64,000 nucleotides of DNA, taken from assembly GCF_039542055.1 (NCBI RefSeq), contig NZ_BAABHK010000011.1, forward strand, positions 1-64,000. The letters run 5' to 3'. The DNA is from Actinoallomurus vinaceus. GTDB taxonomy: Bacteria; Actinomycetota; Actinomycetes; Streptosporangiales; Streptosporangiaceae. The first letter of the stretch is position 1. Every line of letters starts with the position of its first letter. Both the position numbers and the translations under genes were made by a program. The notes below the pieces were generated by a model that made no database searches, was not told the DNA's origin, and saw nothing but the letters and a program-made list of their open reading frames with translations. Positions 39,734-46,706 of the stretch are shown here, piece after piece.

Positions 39734-40366
39734 GTGAATCCGCTCATCTGCGTACGCTGCGGGGCCCGCGCGGACTCACCGCAGGTCGTCGCCGAGCCGC
39801 CCGCCGTCGTCTGTGCCGCGTGCGGCCATCGAGAGCCGTTCGTCCGGCTTCCCCTGTGGTCCCTCACCGGTCCCAGTGGCTGCGGCAAGTCGACCGTGGC
39901 CCGGCTCCTCGTCGAGCGACTGAGCGGGCGTTTCGTCGTCCTGGAGCAGGACGTGCTCTGGCAGGCGGGCCTCCACGACCCCGTACGCTTCCGGTCGGCG
40001 TGGCTGGCGATGGCCGCGATGATCCAGCAGAACGGCCGGCCGGTGCTGCTGTGCGGCACCGTGGTCCCGCCTGAGTTCGAGCCGCTGCCCGAACGGGCGC
40101 TGTTCACGGAGATCAGATACCTCGCGCTCACGTGCGACCCGGACGTCCTCACCGCCCGGCTCCGGGGGCGTCCGGCGTGGCGGGAGTGGTCCGAGCCGCG
40201 GATCGCCGAGATGCTGGAGTACAACGAGTGGGTCCGCGCGGAGGCCGCCTCGATGGCACCGCCGATGCGGCTCCTGGACACGACGAGCGCCACCGTCGAA
40301 GCCACGGCCGATCAGGTCTGCGCCTGGGTGCAAGAGGACGAGAAGTACGCTGCCGCACATGCCTGA
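39734..40366 (+). CDS. Zinc-ribbon P-loop ATPase/kinase-like protein
   Basis: The 210-residue protein begins with two C-x-x-C pairs (C-V-R-C, C-A-A-C) and then a Walker A loop G-P-S-G-C-G-K-S-T near residue 50. L-E-Q-D-V-L-W and R-L-R-G-R-P-A-W-R resemble nucleotide/shikimate-kinase-like folds. It starts 7 bases after the PPPY zinc-ribbon gene and its stop overlaps the next ATG, so the three genes are one operon. The phosphorylated substrate, if any, is unknown. Confidence 0.85.
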   Translation: MNPLICVRCGARADSPQVVAEPPAVVCAACGHREPFVRLPLWSLTGPSGCGKSTVARLLVERLSGRFVVLEQDVLWQAGLHDPVRFRSAWLAMAAMIQQNGRPVLLCGTVVPPEFEPLPERALFTEIRYLALTCDPDVLTARLRGRPAWREWSEPRIAEMLEYNEWVRAEAASMAPPMRLLDTTSATVEATADQVCAWVQEDEKYAAAHA

Positions 40367-41081
40367 AACCCTCACTTTTGCCAATCTCCTCGACGACGCG
40401 GCGATATTTTCGCTGGAGCACCAACTGCACTTGGGGGACGTCCTCGGCGAGCACAGCTGGCACGCGGACCTGCAGGCTCACCTGTTCGAATTCACCGGGA
40501 GCCGGCCCCTCACCTGTACCGGTCTCCACCTTCTCGGCAGCGCCGCGCCCGGCCCACGGTCGTGGCTGTGGGGCTGGGCGAACCCGTCCGGATTCCCGGA
40601 GCCGGTGACGGCGCTGTCCGCGACACTGCGCGATTTCGGGCAGCAGCACGGCATCGCGGAGCTCGCGTCCGCCGAGGTTCCGTTCGACGCGCTGCCCGGC
40701 TCACCCACCGAACCGGCCCAGGCCGTCGGCATCCTCACCGACGCAGCCAAGGCCGTGAGCGCCAACTGGACCTCCTACAACGGCCCCGTCGGCGGCGGCA
40801 CCCGCGCCGCGTTCCTCATCGAGCACCCCGACTTCCAGCTGCCGCCGCCCGAGCCCGCCCGCGTCATGCACGTCATCCAGCAGGCGCTCTCCGGCCTCTG
40901 GATCACCGACCACCGCCGCGCGCTGCACGCCTACGCGGTACGGCGGCGGCTCGGCGCGGCGTTCAGCCCCGACGGCACCAAGCTCACCATCACCGGGCCA
41001 GGCCTCGAAGCGGTCATCGACTTCGACCAGTACGGCCGCGTCGCGAACATCAACGCCTCGCTGTCGGCACCCGGCGCGTAG
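40359..41081 (+). CDS. DUF6882 family protein
   Basis: The 240-residue protein matches the actinobacterial DUF6882 pattern: Q-L-H-L-G-D-V-L-G-E-H-S-W, L-W-G-W-A-N-P-S-G-F and a C-terminal F-D-Q-Y-G-R-V-A-N-I-N. It is soluble, with no signal peptide. ATG 40359 lies within the end of the ATPase gene (8-base overlap). Function is unknown. Confidence 0.8.
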   Translation: MPETLTFANLLDDAAIFSLEHQLHLGDVLGEHSWHADLQAHLFEFTGSRPLTCTGLHLLGSAAPGPRSWLWGWANPSGFPEPVTALSATLRDFGQQHGIAELASAEVPFDALPGSPTEPAQAVGILTDAAKAVSANWTSYNGPVGGGTRAAFLIEHPDFQLPPPEPARVMHVIQQALSGLWITDHRRALHAYAVRRRLGAAFSPDGTKLTITGPGLEAVIDFDQYGRVANINASLSAPGA

Positions 41082-41259
41082 CGGCACTGGGATCGGCCGT
41101 CCACCCCCGGCGCTCCGGGTGTCCTCCTAGGCCCGATTAGGCCCTGGGCTTCAACTCACGGCCCGGACAAATGGGCCCCTGGACTCTGTCTCGCGCCGCG
41201 GCCGACCGGGCAAGATCAACTTCTTGTACGAGCTTTCCCTCGGCAAGGAGGAACAATCC

Positions 41260-41691
41260 ATGAGACGAGCGAAGCTGATCCCGGTCGCCATCGCCGCGGG
41301 CTTCGCGGCGATGACATTGGCCGCTCCGGCCGCCGACGCCGCCACCGAGGCCAAGGGTTCCGTCAGCGTGCAGTCGGTGAAGCTCACGGCGCAAAAGCCG
41401 AGTCGCCTCGTGAAGAAGAAGGTCGTATGGCTGCACGCCAGCGCCTTCTACGAGCTCAGTAAGGCCAAGACCTCGATCACCAGGGTCTGCGTGCAGGTGA
41501 GCAACTACAAGTCCACCAGGAACTGCGGGTCGGTCCCCCACCCTGTCTCGGGCGGCATCGGGTCGAAGGACCTGAAGTGTGGCAAGAAGGGCACCTGGCA
41601 CGGGGTGCAGTCGTGGGCGTGGTTCGAGAACAAGAACCACGAGCAGATCGGTAACATGCGCAAGTCGGGGCTGTACATGATCAAGTGCTGA
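41260..41691 (+). CDS. Small secreted protein of unknown function
   Basis: The 143-residue protein has a clear Sec signal peptide (R-R-A-K-L-I-P-V-A-I-A-A-G-F-A-A-M-T-L), cleaved near A-A-D-A. The mature part (~116 residues) is Lys-rich with four Cys (R-V-C-V-Q, R-N-C-G, L-K-C-G-K, I-K-C) at spacing that would allow two disulfides. AAGGAGGA precedes ATG 41260, a very strong ribosome-binding site, implying high expression. No family is recognised. Confidence 0.78.
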   Translation: MRRAKLIPVAIAAGFAAMTLAAPAADAATEAKGSVSVQSVKLTAQKPSRLVKKKVVWLHASAFYELSKAKTSITRVCVQVSNYKSTRNCGSVPHPVSGGIGSKDLKCGKKGTWHGVQSWAWFENKNHEQIGNMRKSGLYMIKC

Positions 41692-41784
41692 CGGCTTCGG
41701 GGCCGACTCGTCCGACAGACGTCGGGCCGCATGCGGGCGAGCGACGAGGGGCGGTGGGGCGAGCGATCCCATGCCGCTGCTCGT

Positions 41785-41811
41785 CCCGCCCGACCAGAAC
41801 GGTCGGGCGGG
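41785..41811. terminator. Perfect 11-bp stem-loop between convergent genes
   Basis: CCCGCCCGACC (41785-41795), loop AGAAC, GGTCGGGCGGG (41801-41811), followed on the plus strand by a pyrimidine-rich stretch. It can terminate the secreted-protein gene and, in reverse, the serine hydrolase. Confidence 0.85.
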
Positions 41812-41846
41812 GTCTCTTCTCGAAGCGGCCCAATGGCCGACCGAGG

Positions 41847-42986
41847 CTATTTCTTGGGGCAGAGCACCGCTTCGGCGGCTTTGTTGAGAGCGGCCGGGTC
41901 GAAGGTCATGTTGGAGACGCTGAGCGTGGCCGACACGGCGAACTGAAGACGGCCATCGCGAGTGGCGAATGTGGTGGCGGCGAATCCCGGCCCACTCCCC
42001 GCCTGCATCTCCAGCGCGGGCTCACCTCCGCATAGGCGAGGGGGCTGCGTCGGCCCGCTCTCCTGCGGCTTTGGCATCGGCGGCACGATCTCCTGTTGAA
42101 GCTCCGGCGGCAGCAGTTTGCCCTGATCGAATGCGCGCCGGAAGATGCTGATGTCATGCGCGGTGGAGACGATCCCTCCGGCCGCGCCGCCGAAGCTCGC
42201 ATTCTGCCGGTCCACGTCGCGTGGCCTGCCTGCGGCGTCGGGGTAGTAGCCATGCCCGTGCGGCCCCTTGATGCCCTGCGGAGGCTTGACGGTCAGATAC
42301 GTGCTTTTCATTCCGAGAGGCGCGAATATCCGCCGGGCGAATTCTTTCGGCAGGGTATGGCCGGTGAGTCGCTCGATGATCATGCCGATGAGCACGTAGT
42401 TGGTGTTGGAGTAGGAGAACTTCTCTCCCGGCTCTCCGGTCCGGGGCAGGCTCCGGGAGGCCTTCACCAGGTCGATCGGGCGGTAGTAGGTCGTGAAGTC
42501 GAAGTCGTCGAACCGTCCGCTGCCGAAGAAGTCGGGGATGCCGGAGGTGTGCCGGATCAACTCTCGCACGGTGATCTCATCGGCCCGCTCCACCAGGCCC
42601 TGGGCAGCCACCTCCGGCAGGACCTTGCTGAGCTTGTCGTCCAGGCTGAGCCTGCCCTCCTGGACCAGTTTCAGCAGCACCGTGGCGGTGATCTGCTTGG
42701 TCTGCGACCCGATGCGGTAGCGGGAGCCGGCGGGGATCCTGCCGCCCGTACCGCCGAGCAGGCGGGAGCCGGCCGACCCCTTGCCGACGCGCCTGCCGTC
42801 GACGTACACCTCGCCGATCGCGCCCACCACTCCGGTGGTCTTGGCGAGTGCTTCCATCGCCTTCTGCACATTCCCGACCCGCGTCCGGCTGAGGTCGGAG
42901 GTGGCGGCGGTGGCGGGCGCGGCGATGCTCAGCGTCAGCATCGCGCAGGCCAGACCAGCGACCCGCGCTGTTGTCGCACGATTCAC
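41847..42986 (-). CDS. Secreted serine hydrolase of the class C beta-lactamase/DD-peptidase fold
   Basis: The 379-residue protein has a signal peptide (L-A-C-A-M-L-T-L-S-I-A-A-P-A-T-A) and the beta-lactamase motifs: S-Q-T-K (catalytic Ser and Lys) near residue 95, Y-S-N near 190, and G-S-G-P-G near 332 in place of the K-T-G motif. This suits the esterase/DD-carboxypeptidase-like branch acting on cell-wall peptides or esters outside the cell; antibiotic hydrolysis is not implied. GTG 42986 is the start. It is divergent from the ArsR-like gene. Confidence 0.88.
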   Translation of the reverse strand: MNRATTARVAGLACAMLTLSIAAPATAATSDLSRTRVGNVQKAMEALAKTTGVVGAIGEVYVDGRRVGKGSAGSRLLGGTGGRIPAGSRYRIGSQTKQITATVLLKLVQEGRLSLDDKLSKVLPEVAAQGLVERADEITVRELIRHTSGIPDFFGSGRFDDFDFTTYYRPIDLVKASRSLPRTGEPGEKFSYSNTNYVLIGMIIERLTGHTLPKEFARRIFAPLGMKSTYLTVKPPQGIKGPHGHGYYPDAAGRPRDVDRQNASFGGAAGGIVSTAHDISIFRRAFDQGKLLPPELQQEIVPPMPKPQESGPTQPPRLCGGEPALEMQAGSGPGFAATTFATRDGRLQFAVSATLSVSNMTFDPAALNKAAEAVLCPKK

Positions 42987-43212
42987 AACAATGATTCCTT
43001 TGCTCGGACTTCACGTCGTGAACCGTTCTAGGCAACGGACGGTCACACCACGGTCCGAGCACCTGTGACCGCGCTGTGACCGGTAGGGCAGCAACTCCAT
43101 ACCCGAACAGGCTGTGGATCGTGCAACGGTGAGACGGGTCTGGAGGCCAGGCTTGGTTCGATGACGGTCGTACTATGGCGTGACCGCATCGATGTCATCT
43201 CAAGGAGTCGCC

Positions 43213-43611
43213 GTGGCCCGCCCCCGTACCGCCGCTCGGACAGTGGAGCACCCCGACCTGTCGGAGGTCTCGCTCCAGCAGGTCCTGGAGGCGCTGGTGG
43301 ATCCGGTCCGGCGCTTGGTGGTGTCCCAGCTGGCTCGGGCGGGTGAGGACAAGAGTTGCGGCACCTTCGATACGCCGGTGTCGCTCTCGACGCTTACCTA
43401 CCACTTCAACGTGCTACGCGAGGCCGGTGTGATCCGGCAGTACTACAGGGGCACGGCGAAGATGAACACGTTGCGCACGGATGAGATGGAAGAGCGGTTC
43501 TCCGGCTTGCTGTCGGCCGTGGTGGCGGCCTCCGCCCCGGAGTCCTCGACCACATCGCCGAGTTCAAGAAGACCGCCCGCAAACCCGGCAGCGACCAGCC
43601 CATCCCCGTGA
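43213..43611 (+). CDS. ArsR-like winged-helix regulator with altered C-terminus
   Basis: The 132-residue protein has an ArsR/HTH_20-type fold: L-S-E-V-S-L-Q-Q-V-L-E-A-L-V-D-P-V-R-R, then S-T-L-T-Y-H-F-N-V-L-R-E-A-G-V, and the tail E-E-R-F-S-G-L-L. After A-V-V-A-A-S the frame becomes Ser/Pro-rich (S-S-T-T-S-P-S-S-R-R-P-P) because it overlaps a fragment of an unrelated gene in another frame. CAAGGAG precedes GTG 43213. The DNA-binding part is intact, so it may be functional. Confidence 0.78.
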   Translation: MARPRTAARTVEHPDLSEVSLQQVLEALVDPVRRLVVSQLARAGEDKSCGTFDTPVSLSTLTYHFNVLREAGVIRQYYRGTAKMNTLRTDEMEERFSGLLSAVVAASAPESSTTSPSSRRPPANPAATSPSP

Positions 43612-43793
43612 CCCTCTTCGGCGGCGACCTCGACGACGTCGACGCCTATGCCGCCGCCGGCGTCGACCGCGTCCTGTCCTGGGTGCGGCCCCAGGACACC
43701 GCGCAGATGACCCGAACCGTTGACCGGATCGCCCTCCACCTCGGCAGCCGCCTACGGTGGCCCACGACACGTGCCGCCTCCAGTGGGCCCTAA
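43542..43793 (+). pseudogene. C-terminal fragment of an LLM-class (F420-type) oxidoreductase
   Basis: In a frame different from the ArsR gene the DNA reads L-D-H-I-A-E-F-K-K-T-A, P-I-P-V-T-L-F-G-G, and A-G-V-D-R-V-L-S-W-V, the C-terminal signature of luciferase-like F420-dependent oxidoreductases, ending at TAA 43791-43793. No N-terminal barrel precedes it; the homology begins abruptly within the ArsR gene. This marks a deletion joint. Confidence 0.6.
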
Positions 43794-44641
43794 GCCCGTT
43801 CCAGAAGAGCGATCCCGAGATCACTGGCCGCGTAATTCACCTCGCGCCGGTACCGGTGGCTCGTCACCAGGCCCGCCTCGCGCAGGATCGCCAGGTGCTG
43901 GGAGACCGCTCCCAGGCTCAGGCCGGTGCGAGCGGCCAGTTGGGTCGTGGTGGCAGGAGAACTGGTGTACGTCAACAGTTGGGCCCGGCTGCGACCGAGC
44001 AGCCGGGCCAGCCCGTCGCCGGACGTGTCGCGTCGTTCCCACAGGGTGCCTGCGGCCCGCGTGGGGTAGACGACGGCGGGCGGGGCGGGGCCGTCTCCGA
44101 TGAGGAGGTGGCAGCGGGTCGCGAACGCGGTGGGCGCCAGCGTGATCCCGGCGCCGTCCAGGTCAGGGCCTGACGTCGGCAGGTCCGGCGAGACCAGGCT
44201 GTCGCCGACCCAGCGCATTCCCGGATGCAGGTGCGCGAAGACCTGCTGGATGCCGTCCTCGGCCAACTGGCGGGTGCGGTAGACGATGTCCGCCTCCAGG
44301 ACGGCCCGGATACGCGGCCAGTACGGCTGGACCGCCGCCTGCCACCACGCCCGTACGGCATCGCCGAACTCGGGTGGGGCGGGCAGGAGGGCGAGTTCCT
44401 CCTCGATCTCGGCCAGTGGGCAGCGTGGCGGCGGTGTCAGGGGCAGGGCGCGCAGTGGCGCGGTCAGTTCGGCCAGGCCCGCGTCGCGCAGCAGGGCCAC
44501 GGCCTTGCGAACCCAGGGCAGATGGATCGCGTGCCGCCCGGGATCGAGAGCGGCGTGGTAACTGGCGACGGTCTCCCACAACGGCGATATGGCGAACCTG
44601 AGGTTGGCGAGGTCGTCCACGCCGAACCGAACCGCACCCAT
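43790..44641 (-). CDS. ArsR-type winged-helix regulator with DUF5937 N-terminal domain
   Basis: The 283-residue protein has a long N-terminal domain (V-R-F-G-V-D-D-L-A-N-L-R-F-A-I-S-P-L-W-E) typical of DUF5937 and a C-terminal helix-turn-helix (Q-L-A-A-R-T-G-L-S-L-G-A-V-S-Q-H-L, then R-R-E-V-N-Y). ATG 44641 is preferred; GTG 44647 is possible. It is divergent from an MFS exporter, with 70-90 bases between, and probably represses it. Confidence 0.88.
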   Translation of the reverse strand: MGAVRFGVDDLANLRFAISPLWETVASYHAALDPGRHAIHLPWVRKAVALLRDAGLAELTAPLRALPLTPPPRCPLAEIEEELALLPAPPEFGDAVRAWWQAAVQPYWPRIRAVLEADIVYRTRQLAEDGIQQVFAHLHPGMRWVGDSLVSPDLPTSGPDLDGAGITLAPTAFATRCHLLIGDGPAPPAVVYPTRAAGTLWERRDTSGDGLARLLGRSRAQLLTYTSSPATTTQLAARTGLSLGAVSQHLAILREAGLVTSHRYRREVNYAASDLGIALLERA

Positions 44642-44712
44642 GCCCACGTCTTCCCGTTGGCGATCGATGTTTTCGCCCAGACTAAAACAATGGTGCCTGC
44701 GGCTCCAGTGCG

Positions 44713-46002
44713 GTGATGTTGCCCGTCATGAAGCCGTCCCGTACCAGCCTCTTCTTCCACGCCGACTTCCGCAGGTTCTGGACGGCCGACTCGGTCAGCC
44801 AGGCGGGTGCGGCCGTCACGCTCGTCGCGCTACCGCTCGCGGCAATCGGCACGCTGCACGCCACGCCCTTCGAGACGGGCCTGCTCGTCGTGTTCGAGTA
44901 CCTGGCCTTCCTGGGCATCGGCCTGCCGGCCGGCGCTTGGGTGGACCGCGTCCGCCGCCGCCCGGTGATGATCGCCGGGGGCATTGCCCGCGCCGTCCTA
45001 CTGGGGTCGATCCCGCTCGCGTACTGGCTGGACGTTCTCACCCTGGCCCAGTTGTACGCCGTGGCCTTCGGCGTCTCGGTGTGCACGGTGTTCTTCGACG
45101 TGGCCTACCAGAGCTATCTGCCGCATCTCGTCGACGACGATCGGTTGCTGGCGGCCAACGTCAGGTTGGAATCCACGCGCAGCATCGCTCAAGTCGGCGG
45201 TCCGGCCTTGGGCGGTGTACTGGTCGGGGCGCTGACGGCGCCCGTGGCGATCATCGTCGACGCGATCGGCTTCGGGACTTCGGCGTTCTTCCTGGCGCGG
45301 ATCCGCAGCACCGAGGCCAAGCCGGAGGACAGACCCGACGCGAAACTGCGGTCCGAGATCGGCGAGGGACTGCGCTTCGTCTTCGGCGACTCCTTGCTTC
45401 GGGCGATCACCTTCACCGCCGCGATCTCGAACATGTTCGCCACGCTCGGCGCGTCGATGCTGTTGGTGCTGCTCAACGACGAGCTGGGGTTGTCACCGTT
45501 CCTCTGTTCTCTGGTGTTCACCGCGGAGGCGGTGGGCGGCCTGCTGGGCAGCCTGGTCACGGCACGCATCGCGGCCAGGTTCGGGCAGGGGCGGGCGATG
45601 TGGTTGTCGGTCATCGGGAGCGGTCTGCTGTGGACGCTGGCGCTGCCGATGTTCCAGTCCGATTGGCGGTTCGCGATCGGCGTCGTGCTCCAGGGCCTCG
45701 GGTGGGTGGTGTTCATGACGTTCAAACTGAACTCGGTCACCCTGCGGCAGCAGCTGTGCCCAAAGCCGATGCTGGGCCGGATGACGGCGTCTGTCCGGTT
45801 CGTTGTCTGGGGGGCGATGCCGATCGGGGCGCTCGCGGGTAGCGCTCTGGGCCAGAGCATCGGCGTGCGGCAGGCGATGTGGGTCGGTGTTCTGGGCGAG
45901 CTGCTCGCCGTGATCCCGGTGCTTCTCTCGCCGCTGCGGACGATGCGCGAGCTGCCGACCCAGCCAGAGCATGCGGACTCGGAGGCCCCGGCCGTGGCCT
46001 AA
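44713..46002 (+). CDS. MFS exporter (EntS/macrolide-efflux-like)
   Basis: The 429-residue protein has twelve hydrophobic segments and the motif P-A-G-A-W-V-D-R-V-R-R-R-P in loop 2-3, typical of the EntS/MefA-like MFS branch that exports siderophores or macrolides. F-R-R-F-W-T-A-D-S-V-S-Q-A-G near the start is the family's N-terminus. ATG 44728 is an alternative start. It is followed by a strong terminator (46049-46085). The substrate cannot be told from sequence. Confidence 0.88.
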   Translation: MMLPVMKPSRTSLFFHADFRRFWTADSVSQAGAAVTLVALPLAAIGTLHATPFETGLLVVFEYLAFLGIGLPAGAWVDRVRRRPVMIAGGIARAVLLGSIPLAYWLDVLTLAQLYAVAFGVSVCTVFFDVAYQSYLPHLVDDDRLLAANVRLESTRSIAQVGGPALGGVLVGALTAPVAIIVDAIGFGTSAFFLARIRSTEAKPEDRPDAKLRSEIGEGLRFVFGDSLLRAITFTAAISNMFATLGASMLLVLLNDELGLSPFLCSLVFTAEAVGGLLGSLVTARIAARFGQGRAMWLSVIGSGLLWTLALPMFQSDWRFAIGVVLQGLGWVVFMTFKLNSVTLRQQLCPKPMLGRMTASVRFVVWGAMPIGALAGSALGQSIGVRQAMWVGVLGELLAVIPVLLSPLRTMRELPTQPEHADSEAPAVA

Positions 46003-46048
46003 TGACGCCCGTCAACGCCCTGGTCAACCCCGCAGGTCCTCGCGAAGC

Positions 46049-46085
46049 ACGTCGGGCCGGCACCTCTGGGGTACCGGCCCGACGT
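46049..46085. terminator. 12-bp stem-loop between the MFS gene and tRNA-Ser(GGA)
   Basis: ACGTCGGGCCGG (46049-46060) and CCGGCCCGACGT (46074-46085) pair perfectly with a 13-base loop. It can serve both the MFS gene and the convergent tRNA. Confidence 0.8.
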
Positions 46086-46099
46086 CGTGTCTGATCAGC

Positions 46100-46187
46100 T
46101 GGCGGAGGATGCGAGATTCGAACTCGCGAGGGGTTGCCCCCAACACGCTTTCCAAGCGTGCGCCCTAGGCCACTAGGCGAATCCTCC
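46100..46187 (-). tRNA. tRNA-Ser (anticodon GGA)
   Basis: Read on the minus strand, acceptor arms GGAGGAT and ATCCTCC pair; the anticodon loop is CTT-GGA-AAG; a class II variable arm (TTGGGGGCAACCCC-type) and GAGTTCGAATCTC T-loop are present, and GCCA closes the 3' end. It reads UCC/UCU serine codons. Confidence 0.97.
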
Positions 46188-46197
46188 GCGGCAGAGC

Positions 46198-46539
46198 CTA
46201 CCGGTTCTCCGGCAGTGCGCGAACCTCGATAACGGCGCTCGGCGGGATCGGGCCGTAGATGTGGGGGAAGACGTCGTCTCCGACGGGTTCCACCCGGACG
46301 TCCAGACCGGTCGGGTCGATGACGAGAAGGACGAGGTCGTCGAGGTCGGCGTAGAAGGCGCGCCGGACCTTGCGCACCTGTTCCTCGTCGCGGGAGGCGT
46401 GGATGAAGCCCTCCTCGGCCAGCGTACGGCCGCGGGTCGACACCTCGTACGGGCGGTCGGCGTCGCGGGCGGCCTCCCACTCGGTCCGCTCGGCGATGTG
46501 GAAGATCGGTGAACGCGTGTCCTCGGAATCCCCTGCCAT
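46198..46539 (-). CDS. DUF952 family protein
   Basis: The 113-residue protein matches DUF952: I-F-H-I-A-E-R-T-E-W-E-A-A near residue 12, G-F-I-H-A-S near 45, D-P-T-G-L-D-V-R-V-E and H-I-Y-G-P-I-P near the end. The fold resembles ADP-ribosyltransferase/glutathione-related domains but no activity is established. It lies between tRNA-Ser and the SRP RNA, on the opposite strand to dnaX. Confidence 0.9.
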   Translation of the reverse strand: MAGDSEDTRSPIFHIAERTEWEAARDADRPYEVSTRGRTLAEEGFIHASRDEEQVRKVRRAFYADLDDLVLLVIDPTGLDVRVEPVGDDVFPHIYGPIPPSAVIEVRALPENR

Positions 46540-46589
46540 GAAGCAGAGCGTACGGGCCGAACCCGTCCGCCGGATGCCATAGACTCGGG

Positions 46590-46685
46590 CTCAGACCCCT
46601 CGCACGGCGTCCATCCTGTGAACCTCCCCAGGGCCGGAAGGCAGCAAGGATAAGCAGGCTCTGACGGGTGTGCGGGGGGTCCTCT
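46590..46685 (+). ncRNA. ffs: Signal recognition particle RNA (4.5S type)
   Basis: The apical SRP domain is unmistakable: CAGGGCCGGAAGGCAGCAAGG (core GGAAGGCAGCA) near 46629-46649. Outer strands AGACCCCTCGCAC and GTGCGGGGGGTC close the long hairpin. TAGACT (46580-46585) is a good -10 about seven bases before the 5' end. dnaX follows, the usual actinobacterial order. Confidence 0.93.
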
Positions 46686-46706
46686 TTTCGACGAGGACGG
46701 ACCCCC

